The notes under the pieces: generated by a model
Seen by the model: only the letters and a program-made list of their open reading frames with translations
What the model was told of the DNA's origin: nothing
Databases searched by the model: none
DNA from: Sedimentisphaera salicampi
GTDB taxonomy: Bacteria > Planctomycetota > Phycisphaerae > Sedimentisphaerales > Sedimentisphaeraceae
Assembly: GCF_002117005.1 (NCBI RefSeq)
Contig: NZ_CP021023.1
Span: 2,900,995 to 2,964,994, forward strand
Length of the DNA stretch: 64,000 nt
Direction of reading: 5' to 3'
Made by a program: the position numbers and the translations under genes
Part shown: piece by piece, positions 27,244-35,508 of the stretch
How positions within the stretch are numbered: position 1 is the first letter of the stretch
Layout: every line of letters starts with the position of its first letter

Positions 27244-27285
27244 AAATAAAAAAACGTTTCCCCCGATTACACCGGGAGAAACGTT
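27244..27285 (-). terminator. Riboswitch expression-platform terminator upstream of thiC
   Basis: On the minus strand the arms AACGTTTC and GAAACGTT, extended by CCCG/CGGG-type pairs, form a long stem around TGTAATC, followed by a run of U (seven, then ATTTT). It lies between the TPP aptamer and thiC, as expected of a transcription-terminating riboswitch. Confidence 0.85.
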
Positions 27286-27303
27286 CAATAATTTCAAATA
27301 TCT

Positions 27304-27387
27304 CTCCGCCATTCCTACGCAGTTGCCGCTTACGGGTCTGATCAGGTTCGAAGGGTATTTCTCAGGCCTCTTCAGGCCACCCCCGGC
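27304..27387 (-). ncRNA. TPP riboswitch (THI element) aptamer
   Basis: On the minus strand the conserved core reads CTGAGAAATACCCTTCGAAC then CTGATCAG, with GGGGGTGG at the 5' side and GCGTAGGAA at the 3' side, matching the THI-box consensus. It binds thiamine pyrophosphate and controls thiC through the adjacent terminator. Confidence 0.96.
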
Positions 27388-27395
27388 TTTTTATG

Positions 27396-27463
27396 TATTT
27401 TAGCAATATCGCCTGCTGGTTGCAATATTGGAAAAGAAAAAACTTAAAAATATTTTAGCAATA
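27396..27463. repeat. 13-bp direct repeat upstream of the TPP riboswitch
   Basis: TATTTTAGCAATA occurs at 27396-27408 and again at 27451-27463, 55 bp apart. It lies in the thiC promoter region; function unknown. Confidence 0.5.
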
Positions 27464-27598
27464 CCTCTAAAAAGGGTGAGTCAATTTACCAAAATGGGAA
27501 TTATATCGCTCAAAATTGATCAAATTAAAAAAAAGGCCGAATTTTTTAAAAATAAAAAAAATTTTTCGAACTATTGAGCTGTAATTTTGTAATGGATT

Positions 27599-27643
27599 CT
27601 AAGAACAACATAAAAGATAAAACGAAGAACAAAGCTTTTTCAT
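27599..27643 (-). CDS. Possible 14-residue Cys-rich leader peptide
   Basis: Minus-strand ATG with a perfect GGAGG six nt upstream encodes MKKLCSSFYLLCCS and stops. It has a basic start and hydrophobic run like a signal peptide, with three Cys. It lies between proS and the thiC riboswitch on the same strand. It may be a translated leader, a decayed lipoprotein start, or chance. The strong ribosome-binding site is the only positive evidence. Confidence 0.3.
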   Translation of the reverse strand: MKKLCSSFYLLCCS

Positions 27644-27672
27644 AACGTACCTCCAAAACATATACTGCGAAG

Positions 27673-27704
27673 GCCGGTTGAGACTCTCATCCGGCTTTTC
27701 TTTT
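27673..27704 (+). terminator. Plus-strand intrinsic terminator with no obvious gene
   Basis: Ten-base-pair stem GCCGGTTGAG/CTCATCCGGC with one T-T mismatch and a 3-nt loop, followed by TTTTCTTTT. No plus-strand gene lies upstream within 1.8 kb, so it may end a small RNA. Confidence 0.6.
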
Positions 27705-27866
27705 GCCCCCAGAACTTCCTTTTAATGAAGTGATTCGCAATATTACGCCCGAGCCTCATTCTTGGAAGCCAGAATGATTGCCGAACAAGCAGAGAGCCGC
27801 GCAGGCAGAATTTGTGATAATTAACTCGCTCTTTTCTGAATCAAGAAAGAGTAATATGAAGCAATA

Positions 27867-29597
27867 TCACTGAGTCCCGTCTTTCAGCTTCTTCACGATT
27901 TCTGCTGTTTTTCCGGCGGCTTCTTCGAGTTTTATCAAACTGTTTTCGCTCTCGCTTCTGAGCTTCATTTCCACATTCCCCTCAGCAAGGCTCTTGCGCC
28001 CTACAGTTATCCTCACCGGTACCCCCAGCAGGTCTGCGTCGTTGAGCTTTACCCCGGGCCGTGCATTGCGATCGTCCAGAAGCACATCGACCCCCATATC
28101 TTTGAGCTCGCTGTAGAGTCTCTCGCCGGCCTCGGCCTCATCTTTCTTGCCAATCGGCACAATAACCGCCTCGAATGGAGCAATACTGATTGGCCATTTT
28201 ATGCCGCTCTCATCGTAGTTTGTTTCGATTGCGGAGGCCATAATCCTGTTGAGCCCGATGCCGTAGCAGCCCATAAGGCAGGGTTTGCGTTTGCCGTTTT
28301 CATCGAGGAATTCGCATTCAAGCTTCGTGCTGTATTTTGTGCCCAGCTTGAACACCTGCCCAACTTCAATTCCCTTCCTAAAGAGCAGCTTCTTGCCATT
28401 GTGGGTATCACCCTCGACGGCATTTCTGATATCAGCAGTTTGAACATTTTCGCTTTCAAGCGGGAAATCCCTGCCCGGAACTATATTTTTTACGTGGAAA
28501 TCGTCCTTATTTGCACCTGCAGCCCCGCCTGACATTGCAGCCGCGCTGTAGTCTATGAAAACCTGATGCGCCTTTTCGCAGAGCCCCTGAGGACCTGCAA
28601 AGCCTACTGAAGCCCCTGTAAATTCTTTAATCTGCTCTTCTGAGGCCATTTCGGTTTTCTCCCCTCCAAGAAGCTGAGAGAGCTTTTCTTCATTAAGCTC
28701 ATGATCCCCGCGCACAACTGCAATTATAATCCTTCCTTCCCTGTCTGAATGTATCAGGGTTTTGATCATCTGCTCAGGCTTAGTGCCCAGCATTTCGCAA
28801 ACTGCCTCAATGCTGCCTGCATTAGGTGTATGAACCTCCTCAGGGGCGTCGGTAATTTTTTCGTCAACTGCCTCAGCCGGATCGATTGCGGCCTTCTCAA
28901 TATTCGCAGCATAGCTCCCGTCTTCTGTGTAAACAATTACATCCTCGCCGCTCTCGCAGGGTACTGTAAACTGATGCGAACCGCTGCCGCCCATCTCGCC
29001 GGCTTCGGCTTCAAGAATAACGTACGGAACCCCGCACCTCTCAAAAATCTGCTTGTAAGCTTCGTACATCTGCATATAGGTTTTGTGCAGGCATTCGGGA
29101 CTGGCGTGGTAGCTGTAGCCGTCTTTCATTAGAAATTCACGGGAACGCAATACGCCGAACCTCGGGCGGAATTCATCGCGGAACTTAAAGCTTATCTGGT
29201 ACATATTTATCGGGAGCTGCTTGTATGAGCTTATCTCATTAGAGCCGATGTAGGCGTAAACCTCTTCTGCTGTGGGGCTGAGGACATTCCATCTGCCGTG
29301 TCTGTCCTGAAAACGTGCCATTGTGTCGCCGTAATCCTCATCGCGGCCGGTCTGAACCCAGAGCTCTCTTGGGTGTACGCTGGGCATAAGAGTTTCGCAG
29401 CCGCCGGCACGGTTCATCTCCTCACGAACAATCTCTTCTATTTTGCGAAGGGATTTCATCCCCGCAGGCAGGTAGGCATACATACCGCTGGCTATCTTCC
29501 GAATAAGGCCTGCGCGTATCATAAGCTGATGGCTTGGAATCTCCGCATCAGAGGGCACTTCCCTTGTTGTGGGGATCAATGTCTGGCTGTATCTCAT
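27867..29597 (-). CDS. proS: Prolyl-tRNA synthetase
   Basis: 576 residues, bacterial type with an inserted editing domain at about residues 230-380. It charges tRNA-Pro. Class II motifs are visible: motif 1 region around LRKIEEIVREEMNRAGG, motif 2 YQISFKFRDEFRPRFGVLR, motif 3 CYGIGLNRIMAS, and the C-terminal anticodon-binding domain from APFEAVIVPIG. On the minus strand AGGAG precedes the ATG. It stands alone; no clear terminator was found immediately downstream. Confidence 0.96.
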   Translation of the reverse strand: MRYSQTLIPTTREVPSDAEIPSHQLMIRAGLIRKIASGMYAYLPAGMKSLRKIEEIVREEMNRAGGCETLMPSVHPRELWVQTGRDEDYGDTMARFQDRHGRWNVLSPTAEEVYAYIGSNEISSYKQLPINMYQISFKFRDEFRPRFGVLRSREFLMKDGYSYHASPECLHKTYMQMYEAYKQIFERCGVPYVILEAEAGEMGGSGSHQFTVPCESGEDVIVYTEDGSYAANIEKAAIDPAEAVDEKITDAPEEVHTPNAGSIEAVCEMLGTKPEQMIKTLIHSDREGRIIIAVVRGDHELNEEKLSQLLGGEKTEMASEEQIKEFTGASVGFAGPQGLCEKAHQVFIDYSAAAMSGGAAGANKDDFHVKNIVPGRDFPLESENVQTADIRNAVEGDTHNGKKLLFRKGIEVGQVFKLGTKYSTKLECEFLDENGKRKPCLMGCYGIGLNRIMASAIETNYDESGIKWPISIAPFEAVIVPIGKKDEAEAGERLYSELKDMGVDVLLDDRNARPGVKLNDADLLGVPVRITVGRKSLAEGNVEMKLRSESENSLIKLEEAAGKTAEIVKKLKDGTQ

Positions 29598-29712
29598 TTT
29601 TTAAGCTCCTGATAAAACCTGAAACTGCTGTCTTATTTTTCGAGCAGTGAATGATAATGTTTCACGAAAATTTAGCAAGCTCTCTGCCGGCCAGACGCGA
29701 GAAGTCCTCACA

Positions 29713-29732
29713 GGCGAACACATAGGTTCGCT
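29713..29732. repeat. Palindromic intergenic repeat, copy 1
   Basis: GGCGAAC-ACATAG-GTTCGCT forms a hairpin in the proS/MBL gap. A closely related palindrome occurs at 61577-61606. Confidence 0.55.
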
Positions 29733-29792
29733 CTTAAATATTTTTGTGCGAAAAAAATCCAAAAATTACACTCGGGTTTTGAGGATTACGTT

Positions 29793-29873
29793 ATGAAAAA
29801 AAATAGCGAAATTTGCGTAATCGCTCAATTTATATTCGCCATGAATATGGTTTCAGTTATTTCCCGAGTTTAG
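29793..29873 (+). CDS. Possible 26-residue small hydrophobic peptide
   Basis: A plus-strand ATG with GAGG 8 nt upstream opens a 26-codon frame (starts MKKNSEICVIAQFIFAM) that overlaps the end of the convergent MBL gene by four bases. It may be real or chance. It overlaps the predicted terminator of the MBL gene, which argues for caution. Confidence 0.2.
   Translation: MKKNSEICVIAQFIFAMNMVSVISRV
29796..29825 (-). terminator. Probable terminator of the MBL-fold gene
   Basis: On the minus strand AGCGA and TCGCT pair around an 11-nt loop and are followed by ATTTTTTTTC. The stem is short but the U tail is strong. Confidence 0.5.
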
Positions 29874-30544
29874 TCTGCGAGAGTAAAGCTGCCTTGGCTG
29901 AAGAATGGATTATGCTTTTTTTCGAGTCCCACTGTAGTTGAAGGCCCGTGTCCTGGCAGGAGTTTTGTGTTTTCATCCAGCACTAACACCTTTTCCAGCA
30001 GGCCGTTAATCAGCTGTTTCATGCAGTCTCCGTTTACGCAGCCGGGCAGGTCTGTTCTCCCGATAGACCCTGCGAAAATGCAGTCTCCAGTGAAAACCAC
30101 GCCCTTATCGAGAGCCTCCAAGCACATCCCCCCTTTGGTATGTCCGGGAACGTGTATAACCTTGAACGACAGCCCGATTACTTCGATTATATCGCCCTCA
30201 TCTACGACTCTGTCAACTGATTCGAAGGTGAAATCATCGTAAACAGCGCTCACCCCGCTCATATTGAGCTGAGGGTCTTTCAGCATCTGCTCATCATCCC
30301 TGTGTATGCAAACCTTCATATCGGGATAATCCTTCTTCAGGGCAGGTATGCCAAGGATATGGTCTAAGTGCCCGTGGGTGAGGATAAGCATCGCCGGTGA
30401 GAGGTTGTTCAGGCTCAGATAGGCCAGAAGATTATGGTTCTCAAGGCCGGTATCAATAACCGCGCATTTGCCCGGGTAGTCCCTGCTTGTAACCACATAG
30501 CTGTTTGTTTGGTAGCTTCCCTGCTGTATTGTCTTTATATTCAT
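29870..30544 (-). CDS. MBL-fold metallo-hydrolase, glyoxalase II-like
   Basis: 224 residues. Metallo-beta-lactamase fold with the dinuclear metal motif THGHLDH, then HVPGHTKGG, FTGDCIFAGSIGRTDLPG and the C-terminal LLPGHGPSTTVGLEK, which matches the short YcbL-type branch of hydroxyacylglutathione hydrolases. Cytoplasmic (no signal). GAGGTG precedes the ATG on the minus strand. The substrate is probably a thioester, but this branch is functionally broad. Confidence 0.88.
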   Translation of the reverse strand: MNIKTIQQGSYQTNSYVVTSRDYPGKCAVIDTGLENHNLLAYLSLNNLSPAMLILTHGHLDHILGIPALKKDYPDMKVCIHRDDEQMLKDPQLNMSGVSAVYDDFTFESVDRVVDEGDIIEVIGLSFKVIHVPGHTKGGMCLEALDKGVVFTGDCIFAGSIGRTDLPGCVNGDCMKQLINGLLEKVLVLDENTKLLPGHGPSTTVGLEKKHNPFFSQGSFTLAD

Positions 30545-30676
30545 AATTTCACCTCTTTCTTTATTTTGAGGCGGGTAATGATAACATAATTTAATATTTT
30601 TTACAGCCCTTAGATAAATTTGTTCATTTTCACAATTCTATAATATATTAAACTTCAATTATAGCCTTTTCTCAAA

Positions 30677-30704
30677 TTGCTTTCAAGTGCAAATGCAATA
30701 TAAT
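30677..30704 (+). promoter_or_regulatory. Promoter for btuF/btuC-like operon
   Basis: TTGCTT, 16-nt spacer, perfect TATAAT, ending about 40 nt before the start codon. No cobalamin riboswitch was recognised between promoter and gene. Confidence 0.65.
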
Positions 30705-30744
30705 CATGGGCTAATCAGTGCAGAGTTTTGTATTAAAGGGATTT

Positions 30745-31614
30745 ATGAAGAAATTATTTTTAATTACAGTTTTGCTCGCTTCTTTTATCTCTCTATCCTC
30801 GTGCGGGAGCTCGCCGGAGAAGGGCGGTACTCAGGAAAGGTTAGTGTCATTATCGCCCAATATTACCGAGCTCCTGTTTGCACTCGGTCTCGGCGAGAAG
30901 GTGGCAGGGGTAACCTCATACTGCGACTACCCTGCCCAGTGCAGAGAAAAACAGAGTGTTGGTTCGATAATGGAACCCGATATTGAAACTGTGATCTCAC
31001 TTTCGCCTGATACTGTATTCATCTCAAACACCGAAATTCACAGGCGTATCGGCAGCAGGCTTGAGGGCATAGGTGCGGAAACTGTGATTGTGGAAACGAA
31101 AAATATTGACGATATCTATTCGGCAATTGATAAGATTTCCCGCATTTGCGGCGTGCAGCAGAGAGGATCGGCGCTCAAGGCTCAAATAAGAAAAAAACTT
31201 TCCGAAATTAGAAGCCTAAGCTCCGGCGGGGCTGCCCCTAAGGTGCTTGTTGTAGTTCAGCGTGAGCCGATTATGGCAGCTGGTAAAGGTACATATATCG
31301 ACAGTCTGCTGGAAATAGCCGGCGCAGAAAACGCTGCCGAGCAAAGCGGGTATCCGAAATATAATGCAGAATCGCTGGTAGTGATGAATCCGGATATAAT
31401 TATCGAATCTGATGCAAAAACCGATGGGATTAAGAAACTGGAGAAACAGAATTATTACAGCAGGTGGAAAACAAATGCTGCTGAAGAGGGCAATGTTTAT
31501 CAGGTTAATGCGGATGTGGTTTCAAGGCTCGGCCCGAGAATTACCAAAGCCGCAAAACTGCTGCGCAGTATTGTAAAGCAAAGCGAAAAGGGAAAAAAGT
31601 TTGCTGGAGATTGA
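30745..31614 (+). CDS. ABC transporter substrate-binding lipoprotein, BtuF/FecB type
   Basis: 289 residues. Lipoprotein signal MKKLFLITVLLASFISLSSC with lipobox LSSC. The mature protein has the class III binding-protein fold: RLVSLSPNITELLFALGLG, VAGVTSYCDYPAQ (typical of cobalamin or iron-chelate binders), SLSPDTVFISN and the long connecting helix. The start at ATG 30745 (AAAGGG four nt upstream) is preferred over GTG 30718 because it begins the signal peptide. It overlaps the permease gene. Vitamin B12 is a likely ligand, but siderophore is possible. Confidence 0.85.
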   Translation: MKKLFLITVLLASFISLSSCGSSPEKGGTQERLVSLSPNITELLFALGLGEKVAGVTSYCDYPAQCREKQSVGSIMEPDIETVISLSPDTVFISNTEIHRRIGSRLEGIGAETVIVETKNIDDIYSAIDKISRICGVQQRGSALKAQIRKKLSEIRSLSSGGAAPKVLVVVQREPIMAAGKGTYIDSLLEIAGAENAAEQSGYPKYNAESLVVMNPDIIIESDAKTDGIKKLEKQNYYSRWKTNAAEEGNVYQVNADVVSRLGPRITKAAKLLRSIVKQSEKGKKFAGD

Positions 31615-32641
31615 ACACCTTTCAAAAAAGAAGCTCCTACTGAGGATTATAATCTTTTCTGCTCTTCTTGCAGGATTGATCCTTTTATGCAGCCTTATCG
31701 GCTCTAAAAACCTCAGCGCAGCAAATATTATTGGCGGCATAGTTTCCGGAGAAACTTCCGAAAATGTTGACTGGCTCATACTTTTCGAAATAAGACTCCC
31801 TCGCTGTCTTCTTGCGGCGATTGTGGGGGCGTCTTTATCTATAGCTGGGGTTGTGTTTCAGGCACTTCTCAAGAATCCCCTCGCAGACCCATACATCCTC
31901 GGGATATCCAGCGGTGCTGGGCTCGGAGCGGTAACCGCAGCTATAACTGGCTTTACGTTTACGTGGGCTGGAATTAGCGGAAAGGGGATAATGGCCTTCG
32001 CCTTTGCTCTTATAACGATATGGATAGTTTGGACGATAGGCAAACGTACGGGCAAAAACAATATGACAGGTCTCCTTCTTGCCGGTGTTGTAGTGAATTC
32101 GTTTTTCTCGGCTGTTATAATGTTTATGATTACCGCAGTTAAAAGCGAAGATCTCCATGCCACTCTGCTCTGGCTGATGGGCAATGTGCGGGATGTTCGT
32201 CCGGGGAACCTTTCTGCGGGACTTATTCCGCTTATTCTCTCGGCAGCTGTGTTGCAGGGATTTGCCCCGAAGCTGAACGTAATCACATTCGGCGAAACTG
32301 ATGCGAAGGCTCTGGGGATAAACACTGCCGGCCTGCGGGGCATCTGCTTTGCCTGTGCTGCGTTCGTAACAGCCGCTGCCGTAAGCCTCAGCGGACTTGT
32401 AGGCTTTGCAGGGCTTATTGTTCCGCATACAGTGCGGCTGATATTCGGCCCTGACCACCGCCAGCTCCTCCCGCTCAGTGCTCTTTGCGGGGCAAGTTTT
32501 CTGGTGGTCTCCGATACGCTTGCAAGAACCGTTATAGCTCCCCAGCAGCTTCCGGCAGGGATTATAACCGCCTTCGCGGGAGCCCCGGTTTTTGTGTATC
32601 TTCTCTTGAAATCTTCAAAAACGAGGAAAATTTATGGATGA
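31601..32641 (+). CDS. ABC transporter permease, FecCD/BtuC family
   Basis: 346 residues, about ten membrane segments. Family signatures: RLPRCLLAAIVGASLSIAG, QALLKNPLADPYILGISSGA, and GLVGFAGLIVPHTVRLIFG, the ATPase-contact loop. The start is TTG at 31601, inside the end of the lipoprotein gene, with AGGG 8 nt upstream; no ATG gives a full-length product. No ATP-binding gene follows, which is unusual for this type of operon. The next gene overlaps by eight bases but is unrelated in sequence. Confidence 0.88.
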   Translation: MLEIEHLSKKKLLLRIIIFSALLAGLILLCSLIGSKNLSAANIIGGIVSGETSENVDWLILFEIRLPRCLLAAIVGASLSIAGVVFQALLKNPLADPYILGISSGAGLGAVTAAITGFTFTWAGISGKGIMAFAFALITIWIVWTIGKRTGKNNMTGLLLAGVVVNSFFSAVIMFMITAVKSEDLHATLLWLMGNVRDVRPGNLSAGLIPLILSAAVLQGFAPKLNVITFGETDAKALGINTAGLRGICFACAAFVTAAAVSLSGLVGFAGLIVPHTVRLIFGPDHRQLLPLSALCGASFLVVSDTLARTVIAPQQLPAGIITAFAGAPVFVYLLLKSSKTRKIYG

Positions 32642-34100
32642 TCCAATGCAGCGAGACGTTCAGGATGAGAGTTTGAAGAATCAGTGGTTGTATGTGTTTG
32701 TGTTTTTTGCTCTGCTTTACGGTTTCACTGCCCAGAGAGGCGTAAGCTGGCAGGATAACGGCGAATATCAGTGGCGAAGCTGGAACGGGCAGATAGTTTC
32801 GCAGGAATACGGGCTCTGCCGCAGCCACCCGCTCTATATGACGATTGGATACGGAATTTCCAAACTGCCTTTACCTTTCCCGATGAGCCTTAATATATTC
32901 AGCGCAGTTATGGGGGCTGTTGCAGTGGCAAATTTTTCAATGCTTTCAAGATTTTTCACTAAAAAAAGCTTTTTGATCCTCGGCCTTACATTTTGCCTCG
33001 GCCTTTCCCATACGCTTTGGTGGCTCTCAACAATAACCGAAACATACACAACCCATCTTGCGATATTCACTTTCGAGCTGCTGTTTCTTTTCAGATACAT
33101 CAAGACCGGCAGGCCTTCAAATTTGTATTGGCTTGCCCTTTTTAACGGGCTCGGGATCTCCGTGCACAACCTTGCCCTGCTATCAATTCCAGTGTATGCG
33201 GGTGTTGTGATATATATGCTGTCAAAGAGGCAAACCAATTTCAGGCACATATTTTCTGCAGGGCTTTTCTGGGCTGCGGGGCTCTCGCCTTTGATTGCCG
33301 CTTCTGCATTCAAGCTTAGCGGGGAGCCTATGGGCTTTGGAGAGCTGGTAATGGATATCTTAGTGGGCGGTTACGGAGATGAGGTGTTTAATGTGGCTGG
33401 TGTTACAAAATTTGCCCTGCCGAACGCATTTTTCTCTTCTCTCAACTTTGCCAATCTGCTTGCGATTTTTGCGTTAGCTGGAATTGTTGCTTTATTAAAA
33501 AATTTCCGCAGAGCAGGCTTGCTCAGAAAAACGCTTGTCTTTCTTACCACTGTTCATTTTCTGTTCTATATTAGGTACTCAGTCCCTGATCAGTTTATGT
33601 TTATTCTTCCCTCGCTTGTTCTGATTGGTCTGTGTTCGGCAAATGCATTCGAATTTTTCAAAGTTCCTCGAAAGATTCAGGATAGACTTTGCTATCTCCT
33701 TCTCGCTTTCGCTGTGCTTCAGCCGCTGGTATTTTCCGGAGTTTGCAGTTTCGCTCAAAGGCATGAACTTGCAAAAAGAGAGCGGACGATCGATAGAAGA
33801 AACGAGGCCAGATACTGGATAAAGCCTTGGAAAAATAATGAAAGATCTGCTCAGCTATGGTCAGAGGCGGTTGTGGAGCTCGTTCCGCAGGGCAGCGTTC
33901 TCATTGCGGATAACTCTTCAAGATATGCTCTGTTTTTTGCTCGGGAAAGAAGCGGGAAAGATATAACTGTAATCCACGGGGCGCCTGAGAAATTCGACAG
34001 GGAGGAAGCGTATTTCTCAGTAACTCAAATAAAGTCTTCTCCTGAGCATCGGGAGTGGCAAAAGATTCGCAGCTTCCCGAGGCTCTACGAGCTGAAATAG
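32634..34100 (+). CDS. DUF2723 multi-pass membrane protein, glycosyltransferase-like
   Basis: 488 residues, about ten membrane helices and a soluble C-terminal part. The N-terminal loop WQDNGEYQW followed by SHPLYMTIGYGISKLPLPF matches the DUF2723 pattern (Asp-x-Gly-Glu, then His-Pro-x-Tyr), a GT-C-like family related to protein O-mannosyltransferases. It may transfer a lipid-linked sugar outside the membrane; donor and acceptor are unknown. It overlaps the permease gene by eight bases, so it is probably co-translated with the transporter, though no functional link is clear. Confidence 0.75.
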   Translation: MDDPMQRDVQDESLKNQWLYVFVFFALLYGFTAQRGVSWQDNGEYQWRSWNGQIVSQEYGLCRSHPLYMTIGYGISKLPLPFPMSLNIFSAVMGAVAVANFSMLSRFFTKKSFLILGLTFCLGLSHTLWWLSTITETYTTHLAIFTFELLFLFRYIKTGRPSNLYWLALFNGLGISVHNLALLSIPVYAGVVIYMLSKRQTNFRHIFSAGLFWAAGLSPLIAASAFKLSGEPMGFGELVMDILVGGYGDEVFNVAGVTKFALPNAFFSSLNFANLLAIFALAGIVALLKNFRRAGLLRKTLVFLTTVHFLFYIRYSVPDQFMFILPSLVLIGLCSANAFEFFKVPRKIQDRLCYLLLAFAVLQPLVFSGVCSFAQRHELAKRERTIDRRNEARYWIKPWKNNERSAQLWSEAVVELVPQGSVLIADNSSRYALFFARERSGKDITVIHGAPEKFDREEAYFSVTQIKSSPEHREWQKIRSFPRLYELK

Positions 34101-34105
34101 TTCTC

Positions 34106-34134
34106 TTGACTGCAAGGCATAATTTGACTATTCA
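34106..34134 (+). promoter_or_regulatory. Candidate promoter for dapL
   Basis: TTGACT, 17-nt spacer, TATTCA, about 75 nt upstream of the dapL start codon. Confidence 0.4.
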
Positions 34135-34207
34135 GCCCGAATTATTAGACTGTTCTGTCTTGAGTTTTCTTTTTAACCTCCACTAACACAAATAGCGAAG
34201 GATTATT

Positions 34208-35440
34208 ATGATTAAGATTAATGAAAATTTTCTCAAGCTCCAGGCGGGTTATCTCTTTCCGGAAATCGCCCGCAGAGTTAATACGTTCAAAGACCAGAAC
34301 CCGCAGGCCGATGTAATAAAACTTGGTATCGGTGATGTAACCAAGCCGCTCGTGCCGGCAATCGTAAAAGCGATGAAAAGTGCGGTGGACGATATGGGAA
34401 CTGCCCAGGGCTTTCACGGATACGGTCCGGAACAGGGATACGGTTTTCTCGTTGAAAAAATCCTTGAATGCGACTACAAGCCTCGAGGCGTATCGCTGGA
34501 TAAGAGCGAGATATTCATCAGCGACGGCTCCAAATGCGACACCGGAAACCTGCAGGAAATCTTCGGGATTGATAATGTGGTAGCCGTGCAGGACCCTGTT
34601 TATCCGGTGTATGTTGATACTAATGTGATGGCAGGCAGAACAGGTCAGGCTTCCAAAGACGGAAAGTATGAAGGCATCGTTTATATGCCTTGCACAGCGG
34701 AGAACGGCTTCGCACCAGAGCTTCCCTCGGAGCAGGTGGATATGATATACCTCTGCTACCCGAACAATCCCACAGGCAGCGTTGCAGAAAAGGCTACGCT
34801 AAAGAAGTGGGTCGATTTTGCAAAAGAAAACAAAGCACTCATTCTTTACGATGCCGCATATGAGGCGTTCATACAGGATGATTCAATCCCGCATTCGATA
34901 TACGAAATTGAAGGTGCGGATGAAGTGGCGATTGAGTTCAGGAGCTTCTCGAAGTCAGCCGGTTTTACCGGCGTTCGCTGCGCGTTTACTGTTGTTCCGC
35001 ACAAGCTCAAGGCATACAAAAAGTCCAGCGGCGAGGCGGTAGAGGTTAATCCAATCTGGAACAGAAGACACTGCACGAAGTTCAACGGCGTTTCATACGT
35101 TACGCAGAAAGGCGCTGAAGCTGCATATTCGCCGGAAGGGCAGAAGCAGATCAAGGAAGTGATTCAGTATTATATGAACAACGCTTCGGTAATCAGGGAT
35201 GCTCTCAGCAGCCTTGGCTACAGCGTTTACGGCGGCGAAAACGCCCCGTACGTATGGCTCTCCACAAAAGACGGAATGAGCTCGTGGGAATTCTTCGACC
35301 TCCTTCTCGAAAAGGCGCATTTAGTGGGTACGCCCGGTGCCGGCTTCGGCGCAGCAGGCGAGGGATACTTCAGATTGAGCGCGTTCAACGAGCTTGATAC
35401 TGTTAAAGAGGCGATGGATCGAATCGCAAAGATAAGCTGA
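34208..35440 (+). CDS. dapL: LL-diaminopimelate aminotransferase
   Basis: 410 residues, normal for DapL, which converts tetrahydrodipicolinate directly to LL-diaminopimelate with glutamate for lysine and peptidoglycan synthesis. Signatures: [48 protein letters not shown] and the PLP lysine in [22 protein letters not shown] precedes the ATG. It is a single gene ending in a strong terminator. The DapL route instead of the succinylase route is common in planctomycetes and anaerobes. Confidence 0.95.
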   Translation: MIKINENFLKLQAGYLFPEIARRVNTFKDQNPQADVIKLGIGDVTKPLVPAIVKAMKSAVDDMGTAQGFHGYGPEQGYGFLVEKILECDYKPRGVSLDKSEIFISDGSKCDTGNLQEIFGIDNVVAVQDPVYPVYVDTNVMAGRTGQASKDGKYEGIVYMPCTAENGFAPELPSEQVDMIYLCYPNNPTGSVAEKATLKKWVDFAKENKALILYDAAYEAFIQDDSIPHSIYEIEGADEVAIEFRSFSKSAGFTGVRCAFTVVPHKLKAYKKSSGEAVEVNPIWNRRHCTKFNGVSYVTQKGAEAAYSPEGQKQIKEVIQYYMNNASVIRDALSSLGYSVYGGENAPYVWLSTKDGMSSWEFFDLLLEKAHLVGTPGAGFGAAGEGYFRLSAFNELDTVKEAMDRIAKIS

Positions 35441-35470
35441 AAATTTGCAGCTTAATAAAGTTGATTAATG

Positions 35471-35507
35471 CTCCGCTGTCTGTTAATGCCGGCGGAGTAT
35501 TTTTTTT
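35471..35507 (+). terminator. Intrinsic terminator after dapL
   Basis: CTCCGC/GCGGAG stem with a 15-nt loop, then TATTTTTTTT. It lies within two bases of the end of the convergent AraC gene. Confidence 0.75.
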
Positions 35508-35508
35508 G

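Larger units (their letters stand above)
27388..27866. other. Intergenic region between proS and thiC leader
   Basis: A 479-bp AT-rich gap. It holds a 13-bp direct repeat TATTTTAGCAATA (27396-27408 and 27451-27463), a Cys-rich 14-codon minus-strand reading frame (27599-27643), and a plus-strand terminator-like hairpin (27673-27704). Two other weak hairpins lie at about 27754-27770 and 27830-27853. No longer gene is supported. Confidence 0.4.

Noticed and set aside
30545-30744. Cobalamin riboswitch before btuF-like gene
   Set aside because: The B12-box core was not recognised; only a good promoter is seen.
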